64,000 nucleotides of DNA from Brevibacterium aurantiacum (GCF_007558825.1 NZ_VLTK01000003.1:372001-436000); one strand, 5' to 3'. Counted from the first letter of the stretch, positions 51,597 through 60,673 are shown. The notes: a model not told the origin generated them from the letters alone. Made by a program: numbers and translations.

Positions 51597-52613
51597 TCAG
51601 ACCTCGGCGTGAATCACCGGCGGAACATCTTCTGCTCCATTCTTCAAGCGTAGTTCACGCACAGCCTCTTCCTGCTCCTTGACTGCGGGTTCATTTGCCC
51701 GCAGGAGGGCATAGAGGGGGCTGGCGACGAACAACGTCGAAGCTGCTGCCACAATCGTACCGATGAACAGCGACAGTGAGATGTCGACCAGAGTTCCCGC
51801 GCCGAGCAGGAATACACCGATGAAGAGAATCGATGCGATCGGGAGCACCGACACGACGGAGGTATTGATCGAACGAACCGTTGTCTGATTGACGCCGAGG
51901 TTGACCAACTCAGAGAATTTCAGATTGCGTTTGTCCTTGAACCGAGTCGTATTCTCTCTGATCTTATCGAAGACCACCACAGTGTCGTAGAGCGAGAAGC
52001 TCAGGACCGTCAGGAAGCCGATCACCGCCTCAGGAGTAATTTCGAATCCTGTCGCGGAATAGATGCCCGTCGTGATGATCATGACGACCAGCAGTCCGAC
52101 GATCGCTGCCAGAGACATCTTCCAAGTACGGAAGTACAGCGCCATCACGATCATGGCGATGCCGACGAAGATGACGAGAGCGCGAATCATCTTCTCGGTC
52201 ACGTCCTGGCCCCACTCGGGGCCGACGAACGTGGATGTGACGTCTTCTGCCTTGACGTCGTATCCGCTCACAAGAGCGTCACGGACCTCCTGCATCTCGT
52301 CATCGCTGAGCTGGTTCGTCTCGATCTTCACAGCTGTATCGCCCGTAGGACTCAGACGTGGTTCGGAATTGCCCACGACCCCGGCGACGATGTCTTCGCC
52401 CTTAGCCGGCGCAGTGTCCGAGACGTGGTCGACCTGGAACTGCGATCCGCCCTTGAAGGCAATACCGAAGTTGAATCCTGCGATCAATGGGACGAGCAGT
52501 GACAGAAGAACCAGAGCGCCGGAGATCAACAGCCAGAGTTTGGCCTTCCCGACGAAGGGAATCGATGACTCACCGTTGTGGAGCCGGTTGCCCCAGGCAA
52601 AGAACCGTTTCAC
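51597..52613 (-). CDS. secF: Protein translocase subunit SecF
   Basis: A 338-aa inner-membrane protein that with SecD uses proton motive force to pull exported proteins. Six helices are visible, with [19 protein letters not shown] (first helix end, conserved FxGG), the [25 protein letters not shown] motif and [20 protein letters not shown] (split). The C-terminal tail is charged. Its start overlaps secD by ATGA. Confidence 0.97.
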   Translation of the reverse strand: MKRFFAWGNRLHNGESSIPFVGKAKLWLLISGALVLLSLLVPLIAGFNFGIAFKGGSQFQVDHVSDTAPAKGEDIVAGVVGNSEPRLSPTGDTAVKIETNQLSDDEMQEVRDALVSGYDVKAEDVTSTFVGPEWGQDVTEKMIRALVIFVGIAMIVMALYFRTWKMSLAAIVGLLVVMIITTGIYSATGFEITPEAVIGFLTVLSFSLYDTVVVFDKIRENTTRFKDKRNLKFSELVNLGVNQTTVRSINTSVVSVLPIASILFIGVFLLGAGTLVDISLSLFIGTIVAAASTLFVASPLYALLRANEPAVKEQEEAVRELRLKNGAEDVPPVIHAEV

Positions 52614-54934
52614 TTGTCTGCCTCCTTGCCATTGTCGGCAGAATCTTCGGCGGCCTTCTTCTCAGCCGCCTTCCGCTCTGCGATCGTGCTACCGGTTCGT
52701 GCCGATTTCGTCGACGACGCGGTCTTCTTCTTCGACTTCGTCTCGGTCGCGACATCGACTGGCTCTGTGGAATCAGAGGCCTCGTCGGAATCGGTGGACC
52801 GAGACTTCTTCGACCGTTTGGTCGTCGTCGTGCCACGAGACTGGCTGGATGACTCGGATCCGGCATCGACCTTCGACGATGCAGACGAAGATCCAGACGA
52901 CGAACTTGTCGACTCGACAGTCGAATCCTCGACCGAATCCGCCTCGACGTCGGAGGACATTCCTGCCTTTCGGGTTCGAGCCTTCTCCCGTCTGCGTGCC
53001 TCCGGCGACTTCTCGTCGTCGATGCTGAGGTTGAGCGCGCCACGATAGGCAGCAGGCTTGACACCCAACAGCCTCGGATCCATACCGGACATCGGATGGC
53101 CCTGACCGAAGAACTTGGTGCGTGCGAGCACTTCCAACATGGGGTGCGTGAACAGGAAGACGATGAGCACGTCGATGATCACAGTCAGGCCCAGGGTGAA
53201 GGCGAACCCGCGCACGGAACCGACGGCCAGGATGTAGAGGATGACCGCGGCGAGCATGTTCACTGCTTTGGACGCCCAGATGGTGCGTTTGGCACGATCC
53301 CAACCGACTTCGACCGCAGACAGCAGCTGTCTGCCGCTGCGCAATTCGTCTCTGACTCGTTCGAAGTAGACGATGAACGAGTCCGCCGCCATGCCGATGC
53401 CGATGATGATACCGGCGACACCTGCCAGAGACAGTCGATAGCCGTATCTCCACGAAGCCAGAAGCAGCAGGAGATATGTCAACACGCCGGCGACGACGAG
53501 GCTCGAGACCGTGACCAGACCGAGCACTCGGTATTGCAGGAGCGAATAGATGACGACGAGGATGAGTCCGACGAGACCGGTGAGCAGGCCGATATTGAGG
53601 TAGTTGGTACCCAATGTCGGCGAAATCTGATCCTCGCTCTGGACCTGGAAGCTCAACGGCAGAGAGCCGTTCTTGAGCTGGTCGGCCAGGGTCTGGGCCT
53701 CGTCAAGAGTGAAGTTGCCCGAGATCTCAGCATTGCCGTCAGTGATCGCTGCGTTCGATGTCGGTGCCGAAAGCACGTTTCCGTCAAGAGCGATGGCGAA
53801 CTGGTTGTACGGCTGCTGCTTCCCGGTGATGTCCGAGGTGATCTGCTTGAAGATCTCACGCCCGACGCCGTCGAACTTGAGGTTCACTGCAGGCTGGTTG
53901 GTCTGCACTCCGTTGGCGCCGGCCGCATAGCCGAAGTTGGCGTCTTCGAGATGCTCGCCCGAGAGTTCGACGGGGCCGAGAATGTACTTGGCCTCTCCGT
54001 CCTTACCGCAGGCGACGACCGGTTCATCGGCTGGCTGCTGCTGTCCACCGGTCCGATTCTTCGGATCAGTGCAGTCGAGCTCCGAGTACTTCTTGATGAT
54101 GGACTCGGTCTGCCACTTGTCGACGTCCTTCTCGGGGTCGAAGAGCGGTCTCGGCGTCGAATCAGTGACCTTCGTGTCGTCGCCCTTGCCGGACCCGCTC
54201 GCTTCGGCCGCCTGTTCGCCGCTCTTCTCCCCGGATTTCTCAGCGTCCTTGCCTGCCGGTCCTGGAATGCTGCCACCGGCCTTGGCGACATCGCCGCCAC
54301 CGGCCTTGGCAACTTCGCCGCCACCGGCAGGTGCATTCCCGCTGTCCTGGCCCGGTGCTCCAGCTCCGCCCTGACCGCTGCCGTCGCCCTGTGCACCAGC
54401 ATCCGCCTGTGCACCGGCACCGCCACCGGTGAGATCTTCGAGTCGCTTCTTCTCCTCGTCTGTGAGTCCTTCGGAGGGGTCCTGCTGCTCTCCCCCGCCG
54501 CTCTTCTCCTGTTCCTTCTGGATATCCTCCTGGGAACGAGGGTCACCGACGAGTGCGACTCGACGGAAGACGAGCTGCGCAGAAGAACGGACCAGGTTAC
54601 GCGTCTCCTCGTCCGGGTTGCCCGGCAGGTTCACAATGATGTTGCGATCGCCTTGGGTCGTGATCTCGGCTTCGGAGACACCTGTCGAGTCCACACGCTG
54701 TCGAATGATCGACACAGCTTGATCAAGCTGCTCTTTGCTGATGTCCGTGTCCTCTGAAACCTGGGGCTCCAGGATGATCGAGGTTCCGCCCTCGAGGTCG
54801 AGTGCGAGCTTCGGGGTGGTCGTGGCATCTGACCATACGACACCGCCGGCAATGATGCCGAGGAGCAGTGCAGCGATGATCGACAGCCACACGAAGCGCA
54901 AACCAGGACGTGGCTTTTCTTCAGTATCGGACAC
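52610..54934 (-). CDS. secD: Protein translocase subunit SecD with long low-complexity insertions
   Basis: A 774-aa SecD, much longer than the roughly 550-600 aa typical of the family. The core is present: N-terminal helix (13-34), DLEGGTSI at 46-53, periplasmic P1 region, and the membrane block ending VGLILVVIYSLLQYR, GVAGIIIGIGMAADSFIVYFERVRDE and GFAFTLGLTVIIDVLIVFLFTHPM. A Gly/Ala/Glu-rich insertion (133-262) interrupts P1 and contains a 24-bp DNA tandem repeat. A Ser/Thr/Lys/Asp-rich cytoplasmic tail fills residues 640-774. Confidence 0.94.
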   Translation of the reverse strand: MSDTEEKPRPGLRFVWLSIIAALLLGIIAGGVVWSDATTTPKLALDLEGGTSIILEPQVSEDTDISKEQLDQAVSIIRQRVDSTGVSEAEITTQGDRNIIVNLPGNPDEETRNLVRSSAQLVFRRVALVGDPRSQEDIQKEQEKSGGGEQQDPSEGLTDEEKKRLEDLTGGGAGAQADAGAQGDGSGQGGAGAPGQDSGNAPAGGGEVAKAGGGDVAKAGGSIPGPAGKDAEKSGEKSGEQAAEASGSGKGDDTKVTDSTPRPLFDPEKDVDKWQTESIIKKYSELDCTDPKNRTGGQQQPADEPVVACGKDGEAKYILGPVELSGEHLEDANFGYAAGANGVQTNQPAVNLKFDGVGREIFKQITSDITGKQQPYNQFAIALDGNVLSAPTSNAAITDGNAEISGNFTLDEAQTLADQLKNGSLPLSFQVQSEDQISPTLGTNYLNIGLLTGLVGLILVVIYSLLQYRVLGLVTVSSLVVAGVLTYLLLLLASWRYGYRLSLAGVAGIIIGIGMAADSFIVYFERVRDELRSGRQLLSAVEVGWDRAKRTIWASKAVNMLAAVILYILAVGSVRGFAFTLGLTVIIDVLIVFLFTHPMLEVLARTKFFGQGHPMSGMDPRLLGVKPAAYRGALNLSIDDEKSPEARRREKARTRKAGMSSDVEADSVEDSTVESTSSSSGSSSASSKVDAGSESSSQSRGTTTTKRSKKSRSTDSDEASDSTEPVDVATETKSKKKTASSTKSARTGSTIAERKAAEKKAAEDSADNGKEADK
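54272..54329. repeat. 24-bp tandem repeat inside secD insertion
   Basis: Units at 54272-54295 and 54296-54319, followed by a 10-bp partial third copy, encode GGGEVAKA/GGGDVAKA. The repeat keeps reading frame and sits in the periplasmic insertion. Confidence 0.8.
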
Positions 54935-54967
54935 GTTTCAGCTTTCGATTGAGTGCAGTGAGCGAAG

Positions 54968-55576
54968 TCAGTTCTTCTTGTTGTTCTCAGGATCGGAAGA
55001 ATCGGTGCCGGATGCGTCAGCATCAGTGTCACCGGAACCATCCACGACGTCCTCGGCACGCTCAGACCCGGGAGCATCGTCGCCGGTGACGGAGTCTGCG
55101 TCGTCGGCCTTGGGCTGATCAGCATCGGTGTTCAGTCCGGTGTCGGAGTCAACGAGATCGTCTGCTGGAAGATCCGCATCATTATCGGTGTTCTCGGCGC
55201 GCTTACGCTCATTCATGGCGTCGAGTTCTGCGTCGGTGATCGCCGGGGTATCCCTGCTCTCAGCGTCGTCGGCAACGTCGGCAGATCCTGCAACAGCGCC
55301 GCCGGCGGCAGCACCTTCGGTTTCAGGGTTGTTGATCTGGCCGATTGCCTGACGGTGAACGCGGAGGACGGTGCCGGGGCCCGACTCGAGGGTGACCTGG
55401 TTGTTTTCATCGTCGATGGACAGAACCGTGCCGAAGACACCGAACGTCGTCATCACGGTAGCCCCGGGGACGAGTCCCGTCTTGATCTGCTCTGCACGCG
55501 CTTTCTGTTTACGCCGAGAATTGAACAGGAAAAAAATAAGCAACGCTGCAAGCGCGAGAGGGATCAATAAATCCAC
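54968..55576 (-). CDS. yajC: Preprotein translocase subunit YajC with acidic tail
   Basis: A 202-aa protein; the first 90 residues are YajC: one membrane helix (2-19), NSRRKQKARAEQIKTGLVPGATVMTTFGVFGTV and the GTVLRVHRQAIGQI strand. Residues 95-202 form a long Asp/Ala/Ser-rich, highly acidic tail that the E. coli protein lacks. It starts at GTG 55576 with AAAGG nine bases upstream and precedes secD by 33 nt. Confidence 0.93.
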   Translation of the reverse strand: MDLLIPLALAALLIFFLFNSRRKQKARAEQIKTGLVPGATVMTTFGVFGTVLSIDDENNQVTLESGPGTVLRVHRQAIGQINNPETEGAAAGGAVAGSADVADDAESRDTPAITDAELDAMNERKRAENTDNDADLPADDLVDSDTGLNTDADQPKADDADSVTGDDAPGSERAEDVVDGSGDTDADASGTDSSDPENNKKN

Positions 55577-55657
55577 AGGTATCTACCTTTCATAAGAATG
55601 AACCAGTCCACTACCTTAGTTCGTACTCAGTACTCAAGGCGAACTCAATTGCCGGGA

Positions 55658-56782
55658 TCAGAACTCATAGTTTGCTGGGATCTGCATCCCGAGATGTTTC
55701 CAAGCTGCTGACGTCGCAACTCGACCGCGTGGAGTGCGGCTGATGAGCCCCTCTCGCACAAGGTAGGGTTCCGATACGGTTTCAACGGTGTCGGCCTCTT
55801 CTCCGACGGAAACAGCGATGGTTCCAAGGCCAACCGGCCCCCCAGCGAAACGTTTGCACAGAACTTGCAGCACGGAACGGTCAAGACGATCCAGTCCAAG
55901 TTCGTCGACCTCGTAGACCTTGAGCGCCGTGAGCGCTGCGGCCTCATCGATGATGCCGGTTCCGCGCACCTGCGCCCAGTCTCTGACCCTTCGCAGGAGG
56001 CGGTTGGCAACTCGAGGAGTGCCGCGAGACCGGGTTGAGATCTCCGTCAGACCTGCAAGGTCTGCTTCGATTCCGAGCATGTGGGCTGACCGCTTCAGCA
56101 CGGTCAGGAGATCATCGCTTGAGTAGAAGTCTAAGAGTCCGGTGAATCCGAACCGGTCACGCAGAGGTGCGGGCAGCAGACCGGAACGAGTCGTGGCCCC
56201 GACCATGGTGAACTGGGGCAGGTCGAGCGGAATCGCTGTGGCGCCGGGGCCCTTGCCGACGATGACATCGACACGGAAGTCTTCCATCGCGACATAGAGC
56301 ATCTCTTCTGCGGCGCGAGCCATCCGGTGGATTTCGTCGATGAAGAGGACTTCGCCTTCCTCCAGTGAAGAGAGGATCGCTGCGAGATCTCCTGCATGCT
56401 GAACTGCCGGCCCGGAAGTGACCCGCAGACTCGTCTGCATCTCATGCGCGATGATCATTGCCAGCGTCGTCTTCCCCAGGCCGGGAGGCCCCGAGAGCAG
56501 CACGTGGTCGGGGGCTCTGTTCCGTGCTTTCGCAGCATCGAGCACGAGGGACAGCTGTTCGCGGACCTGAGGTTGGCCGATGAAGTCCTGCAGTCCTTTG
56601 GGACGAAGTGCTGCTTCCGCATCGCGCTCGGCGGTCTCCGCGCGGCCTGAGACCAAACGCTCCTCTTCGGCGCCGGTCAGTTCCTGATCACCGAATTCCA
56701 TTTCGTAGGAGGTGTCACCACCGCCGTAGGAGTTGTTTCCACCGCCGTAAGAGCTGTTTCCACCGTCATAGGAGCTGGTCAC
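55658..56782 (-). CDS. ruvB: Holliday junction branch-migration ATPase RuvB
   Basis: A 374-aa AAA+ motor for branch migration. Walker A GPPGLGKT is at 98-105, Walker [12 protein letters not shown], sensor 1 [12 protein letters not shown], and the C-terminal winged helix [20 protein letters not shown] with RTPRGRVAT. An unusual N-terminal extension of 25 residues repeats SYGGGN-like heptads from 21-bp DNA repeats. The start overlaps ruvA by ATGA. Confidence 0.97.
   Translation of the reverse strand: MTSSYDGGNSSYGGGNNSYGGGDTSYEMEFGDQELTGAEEERLVSGRAETAERDAEAALRPKGLQDFIGQPQVREQLSLVLDAAKARNRAPDHVLLSGPPGLGKTTLAMIIAHEMQTSLRVTSGPAVQHAGDLAAILSSLEEGEVLFIDEIHRMARAAEEMLYVAMEDFRVDVIVGKGPGATAIPLDLPQFTMVGATTRSGLLPAPLRDRFGFTGLLDFYSSDDLLTVLKRSAHMLGIEADLAGLTEISTRSRGTPRVANRLLRRVRDWAQVRGTGIIDEAAALTALKVYEVDELGLDRLDRSVLQVLCKRFAGGPVGLGTIAVSVGEEADTVETVSEPYLVREGLISRTPRGRVATSAAWKHLGMQIPANYEF
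56720..56782. repeat. Three 21-bp tandem repeats at the 5' end of ruvB
   Basis: Units 56720-56740, 56741-56761 and the diverged 56762-56782 encode the repeated NSSYGGG N-terminus of RuvB. The last unit contains the start codon itself. Confidence 0.8.
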
Positions 56783-57375
56783 TTCCTAGCACCCAGAACC
56801 TTGAGCGAAGCCTTCAACAGCTCCGAGGTGCCCGCATTCTGGCCGAGATCATTGACCACTTCCTGCACGACGTCAGCGGCCTGTGCTTCTTTCCAGCCAA
56901 GACCGACCAAAGCGTCGACGACCTGCTGATTCGCACCGCCGAACGACAGCTGCGGCCCTGGCTGGGACACGGAGAGCTTCGGCAGTTTGTTCTCGAGTTC
57001 GAGGATGATTCGGGAGGCGCCCTTTTTGCCGATCCCTGGCACGCGGGTCAGCGCGTTGGCATCCTGATTCGAGATCGCGGCTGCCAGTTCGCCCGGCCCC
57101 ATCACCGACAGAATTGCCATGGCCAGGCGGGGACCGATTCCGGAGATCGACAACAGCACGTCGAAGGTGTGATTCTCATCTTCTGTATCGAAGCCGAAGA
57201 GAGTCATGGAATCTTCACGCACAACCAGGGTGGTCACGAGTTCGATATCTGCACCATGACGTGTGTTTGAAAGGGTATCCGGCGTGACGTTGACTCGGCG
57301 CCCGACACCATAGGTGAGAATCACGAGGTGGTCAGCTGCGATGCGATGGACCGTACCGCTGAGGAAACTGATCAC
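56779..57375 (-). CDS. ruvA: Holliday junction branch-migration protein RuvA
   Basis: A 198-aa junction-binding protein. The OB-fold is [24 protein letters not shown]; helix-hairpin-helix motifs are [19 protein letters not shown] and [19 protein letters not shown]; the C-terminal RuvB-contact domain is [15 protein letters not shown]. The start is GTG at 57375, with AAAGG six bases upstream. ruvC is separated from it by the DUF222/HNH gene. Confidence 0.96.
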   Translation of the reverse strand: MISFLSGTVHRIAADHLVILTYGVGRRVNVTPDTLSNTRHGADIELVTTLVVREDSMTLFGFDTEDENHTFDVLLSISGIGPRLAMAILSVMGPGELAAAISNQDANALTRVPGIGKKGASRIILELENKLPKLSVSQPGPQLSFGGANQQVVDALVGLGWKEAQAADVVQEVVNDLGQNAGTSELLKASLKVLGARK

Positions 57376-57507
57376 GGCCTGCCTTTCGAGTGGGAACACA
57401 TGTACGAATCCAGGCTATCAGCTAGTCCCCGAGTACCTGACTCGACATACCGACGATACCAAGGCTCCGCCCCGCAATGGTCTGTCCGGAAAACATCACC
57501 AGCGCGT

Positions 57508-57576
57508 CACAGCGGTGGGAGCTCTGCCACCACAGCGGTGGGAGCTCTGCGATCACTGCGGTGGGAGCTCGGCTCC
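57508..57576. repeat. Three 23-bp tandem repeats across the 3' end of the DUF222/HNH gene
   Basis: Units at 57508-57530, 57531-57553 and 57554-57576 share cggtgggagctc at the core. The third encodes the protein's last residues (ELPPQ and stop straddle the second/third junction); the other two lie downstream. They look like amplified copies of the gene's own terminal codons, since a shifted frame reads ELPP again. Confidence 0.85.
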
Positions 57577-59595
57577 GTCGAACAGTCCGTCAATGATCTC
57601 CTGCGCGACGAACCTGGCGTGTAGGATCGGACGCCGTTCGACGTCAATGCCCAGTGGCGGGATCCATGCTGGTCGGCCATCGTGGAGCATTCGGGCATAC
57701 CAATCCGATTTGTCGATCAGGTGGTGATGCAGTCCGCATGCCAACGTGAGGTTGTTGATGTCGGTCTTGCCCCCGTCAGCCCAAGGCACAATGTGGTGCG
57801 CGTCGCACCATCCTGGCGGTGCATCGCATCCGGGGAAGGTGCAGCCTTGATCTCTGGCTGCGAGTACTGCCACTTGCCTGTTCGTGGCATATCGACCTTC
57901 GGTGGCGATTTCCATCGTCTTGGCTTTATCCGACATCAGGTGGAAGAAGACTGAACCGTTCAATCCTTCGCTGACCGCCGTTGATAGAGGAAATTCGGCT
58001 TCGCAACCTGTGGTCGATCGTCCTTTTCCGGTCGCAATGTCTTCAGCTTTTGCGGTGACGACCAAGGCGAATGGCGAACCTCGCCCTATCCGGTCCATCT
58101 CGACGCGTGAGATCATTGTTGCAAATCGCCCGTAGATGCGATTGCGCACTGTTCCTTGACTCCCGCTTGTGTCGACCAGCGCTCCGTCTTCGCTGACTCC
58201 GAAGCTCGAGAACCCAGAAACAGCCGAATCGGAACCTCCTGAATCGGCAATCCAGTCCGGCCGATCCTCTGGCAGAGCATGTGGCAACGGCGCGTCCGAG
58301 ACGTCCCCGGCCAAAACGGCTCGAAAGATGTCGAATTCAGGCTCGGCAGGACCCTCGTCTTTCACAGTCGTGCGCGTGCCATCAGTCGTGCGCGCGCCAT
58401 CGTGAGCCTGCAGAGGTTCCGTCGAGCCCGGTGCGCTCTGTGGGTTTTCCGAGTTGTCACCTGGCAGAATACGCGAGGCCAGCAGTCCGTTGAGGATTCC
58501 TCCTGAGACTGAGTCCAAGAGGCCTCTGAGATCCCAGTCGCCGTCATCTCGGGCTCGCACAGTCACGTAACAGCGCGAACGATCCCGCGAAAGCTTCGGT
58601 TCTTCTCCGTCGGGATCAATACGGTCCAAAATAGTAGCGAAGATCGTTTTCAAATCTGAGACCCGGACTCGTGGGGCCCTTTCCACAAGGTCCGCTTCGA
58701 CTTTGTCGCGCACACTGGATGAAACCCAGATCGGCAGCTTGGAAAGACAGTCGTTGATCGCGGTCGCCTGACCCGCCGAGAGCACTCCCGAATGCAGGGC
58801 CTTGGAAACGATGGGGTTGACGGGTTCTCTGGCCTGACCAGTCATGTACACGCGGCCGCCGAGATTTTTGGCGAGCTCCGCACGTCGGTTGGCTTCATAC
58901 CCGGTCAGATTCAACCGGTTCTGGACCAGCGCCTTCGTCGTCTTCGCTCCATAGTCGGTGGGAGTCCCGCACCGTTCATAGACCGACAGAGCGACAGCAG
59001 ACATCGCTTCGAGAATGCGAGTGGCGGTTTCGATCCCGTTGATGACAGTCATCGCGTGATCAGGCCCAAGAGGACGTTCGAATCTCAACAGTTCGTCTTT
59101 GAGGATACTGAGGTTACCGATGCTGCGGGTCAACTCGGGGGCAAGTCGGTCGAGGTCGCGCCATTCGGCATCCGATAGAAGTGGATGCATCACGACAGAA
59201 GTCGATTGACCTTCGTCCGCAGTTGGGGACCGGTCGATCCCACCGCCATCACTCTGCGCTCCAGAATCGACCGGAGCAACCTGTTCATCGGCATATGCAC
59301 CTTCGGTGCTGTGCCGGTCAGAATCGTCATCGCAACTTTCCATGGGTGTGACTGGAACAGCCGCGATCGAATCGAGCTTCTCCGCCAAAGGATTGCCTGT
59401 CAGGTCCATTCCGGCGGCCTCAAGCTGCTCCCGAAACGATGTCGGCTCCGGCATCGACAACGATTCATCTTCGTCGGCGGCGGACTCCCCCACAGCTGTG
59501 CCAGGTTCCTGCGGGCCTTCGGCAGACTCTCCCGCGGCGGTGCCAGGTGAGCGCCTATGGCACTTTCCTGGTGTCCGGTCGGGGGTGAGAGTCAT
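57553..59595 (-). CDS. DUF222-domain protein with C-terminal HNH endonuclease motif
   Basis: A 680-aa protein of the 13E12/DUF222 family, multi-copy in many Actinobacteria with unknown function. DUF222 occupies about 140-500 (RLNLTGYEANRRAELAKNLGG, LSAGQATAINDCLSKLP). The HNH motif is CTFPGCDAPPGWCDAHHIVPW then NNLTLACGLHHHLI near the C-terminus, with all metal and catalytic His and Cys residues visible, so it is probably an active nuclease. The first 135 residues are acidic and low complexity with internal repeats. Base composition looks more AT-rich than its neighbours. It splits ruvC from ruvA. Confidence 0.9.
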   Translation of the reverse strand: MTLTPDRTPGKCHRRSPGTAAGESAEGPQEPGTAVGESAADEDESLSMPEPTSFREQLEAAGMDLTGNPLAEKLDSIAAVPVTPMESCDDDSDRHSTEGAYADEQVAPVDSGAQSDGGGIDRSPTADEGQSTSVVMHPLLSDAEWRDLDRLAPELTRSIGNLSILKDELLRFERPLGPDHAMTVINGIETATRILEAMSAVALSVYERCGTPTDYGAKTTKALVQNRLNLTGYEANRRAELAKNLGGRVYMTGQAREPVNPIVSKALHSGVLSAGQATAINDCLSKLPIWVSSSVRDKVEADLVERAPRVRVSDLKTIFATILDRIDPDGEEPKLSRDRSRCYVTVRARDDGDWDLRGLLDSVSGGILNGLLASRILPGDNSENPQSAPGSTEPLQAHDGARTTDGTRTTVKDEGPAEPEFDIFRAVLAGDVSDAPLPHALPEDRPDWIADSGGSDSAVSGFSSFGVSEDGALVDTSGSQGTVRNRIYGRFATMISRVEMDRIGRGSPFALVVTAKAEDIATGKGRSTTGCEAEFPLSTAVSEGLNGSVFFHLMSDKAKTMEIATEGRYATNRQVAVLAARDQGCTFPGCDAPPGWCDAHHIVPWADGGKTDINNLTLACGLHHHLIDKSDWYARMLHDGRPAWIPPLGIDVERRPILHARFVAQEIIDGLFDGAELPPQ
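58370..58405. repeat. 18-bp tandem repeat inside the DUF222 gene
   Basis: Two units of cagtcgtgcgcgygccat encode a repeated T-D-G-T/A-R-T element (DGARTTDGTRTT region) in the linker between the two DUF222 halves. Confidence 0.6.
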
Positions 59596-59677
59596 CGTCT
59601 GTACATCCGTTCGTCAACAACATTGTTGCGTGTATAGTCCCATTGTATTAGATCAAATGCGCATTGTATAGACTTTT

Positions 59678-59724
59678 ATTCGATTCTATCTACATTCGAT
59701 TCGTCGTATTCTATGTTGTTCTAT
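59678..59724. repeat. Degenerate AT-rich iterons upstream of DUF222 gene
   Basis: attcgatt occurs at 59678-59685 and 59694-59701; ttctat at 59684-59689, 59709-59714 and 59719-59724. They lie about 90-130 bp upstream of the ATG and could be binding sites for a regulator. Confidence 0.55.
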
Positions 59725-59798
59725 TCGGCTAGAGCGACATTCACGCTCAGCCAAGAAGGATTGACACCTGCGCACACTGCACATCGGAAACTGACAGG

Positions 59799-59842
59799 AC
59801 TGCTCGCTGGTCATCTCCGCACTGCTCGGTGGTCATCTCCGC
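59799..59842. repeat. 22-bp tandem repeat in the ruvC-DUF222 gap
   Basis: Two adjacent units, 59799-59820 and 59821-59842, differ by one base (ctcgctgg against ctcggtgg). Confidence 0.85.
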
Positions 59843-59915
59843 GCCGACACCCGCGATCACACACCCGGACTCGCGCACAAAAGAACCGTCACACCCGCTT
59901 CGCACTGCGAAACGA

Positions 59916-59967
59916 AGTGACGGCGAAGTGACGGCAGAATGTCGGAGTGGAGTGCCGCAGTGACGGC
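59916..59967. repeat. Three copies of agtgacggc downstream of ruvC
   Basis: Copies at 59916-59924, 59927-59935 and 59959-59967, the first two 11 bp apart. Confidence 0.6.
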
Positions 59968-60026
59968 GAAGCGCAGCGTCAGCGGGACGACACTCAACGA
60001 CTGGACGACCGGACGGCGAGACGGCG

Positions 60027-60043
60027 AAAAAGCGGGACACCCG
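60027..60043 (-). terminator. Small intrinsic terminator after ruvC
   Basis: On the transcript a CGGG-tgt-CCCG hairpin is followed within one base by a run of five T, 13 nt beyond the ruvC stop. The stem is short, so efficiency may be partial. It would separate ruvC from the downstream DUF222 and ruvAB genes. Confidence 0.4.
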
Positions 60044-60055
60044 ACCGCGATGACA

Positions 60056-60652
60056 CTACTTGGCTTTGCGAAGGGCCTTGGCCCACTGCTCCTGAGCTTT
60101 CGTCAGGCCCGTGCCTTGACGTCCGGCGCTCTTGCGCTCATTCAGGTCCTTATTCGCTCCAGGAGTCGATTGCCCGCTGAGTGCTCCACGCCATGAGTGG
60201 CAGATCGCGATCGCGAGAGCATCCGCGGCATCGGCCGGCTTCGGCGCAGCCTCGAGTTCGAGGATCCGGGTCACCATGTTCGTGACCTGCTTCTTATCAG
60301 CCCGTCCTGACCCGGTGATGGCGGCTTTGACCTCGGAGGGCGTGTGCATCGCCACCGGCAGTCCGCGCCTGGCGGCAAGCCCCATAGTCAGGCCTGACAC
60401 CTGGGCCGTTCCCATGATCGTGGAGACGTCATTGCGGGCAAATACTCGCTCGATGGCCACGACATCGGGACGGTACGTGTCCAGCCAGCTGTCGAACGCC
60501 TCGGCGAGGGCGCCCAGACGCAGATCCACGGAGTCCGTGGATGGCGTGCGCAGCACATCGACGGAAACCATTGTGGCCTTGCGGGCGGGCAGGGTGTCGA
60601 TGACACCCAGCCCGCACCGGGTCAGACCAGGATCAACGCCGAGGATTCTCAT
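60056..60652 (-). CDS. ruvC: Crossover junction endodeoxyribonuclease RuvC
   Basis: A 198-aa RNase H-fold nuclease that resolves Holliday junctions. Catalytic acids are in [16 protein letters not shown] (Asp7), [12 protein letters not shown] (Glu) and [15 protein letters not shown] (two Asp). Residues 165-198 form a basic tail ([16 protein letters not shown]) beyond the standard fold. It lies 21 nt after the YebC-family gene, the usual yebC-ruvC order, but ruvAB are displaced by about 2.7 kb. Confidence 0.96.
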   Translation of the reverse strand: MRILGVDPGLTRCGLGVIDTLPARKATMVSVDVLRTPSTDSVDLRLGALAEAFDSWLDTYRPDVVAIERVFARNDVSTIMGTAQVSGLTMGLAARRGLPVAMHTPSEVKAAITGSGRADKKQVTNMVTRILELEAAPKPADAADALAIAICHSWRGALSGQSTPGANKDLNERKSAGRQGTGLTKAQEQWAKALRKAK

Positions 60653-60673
60653 CAGGCACCATATTCGGCCTCA

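Larger units (their letters stand above)
59596..60055. other. Gene-free, repeat-rich region between the DUF222 gene and ruvC
   Basis: No convincing gene is seen. From 59600 to about 59730 it is strikingly AT-rich for this genome and holds repeated ttctat and attcgatt words plus the caacaa/ttgttg inverted repeat at 59614-59627. It probably contains the DUF222 promoter; several TACAAT-like boxes occur on the minus strand. From 59799 it has a 22-bp tandem repeat and from 59916 three agtgacggc copies. A 97-codon minus frame (59747-60040) has no protein-like features. Confidence 0.7.

Noticed and set aside
53096..54757. 553-codon plus-strand open frame
   Set aside because: Antisense to secD; mirrors its low-complexity insertion.
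57508..57576. Possible CRISPR array
   Set aside because: Units are adjacent without spacers; also true for the other tandem repeats in the window.
57553..59595. Transposase or intein interpretation of the DUF222/HNH gene
   Set aside because: No DDE motif, no terminal inverted repeats with target duplication, and no splicing-domain motifs.
59747..60040. 97-codon minus-strand frame in the ruvC-DUF222 gap
   Set aside because: No ribosome-binding site, composed of the local repeats, no recognisable domain.
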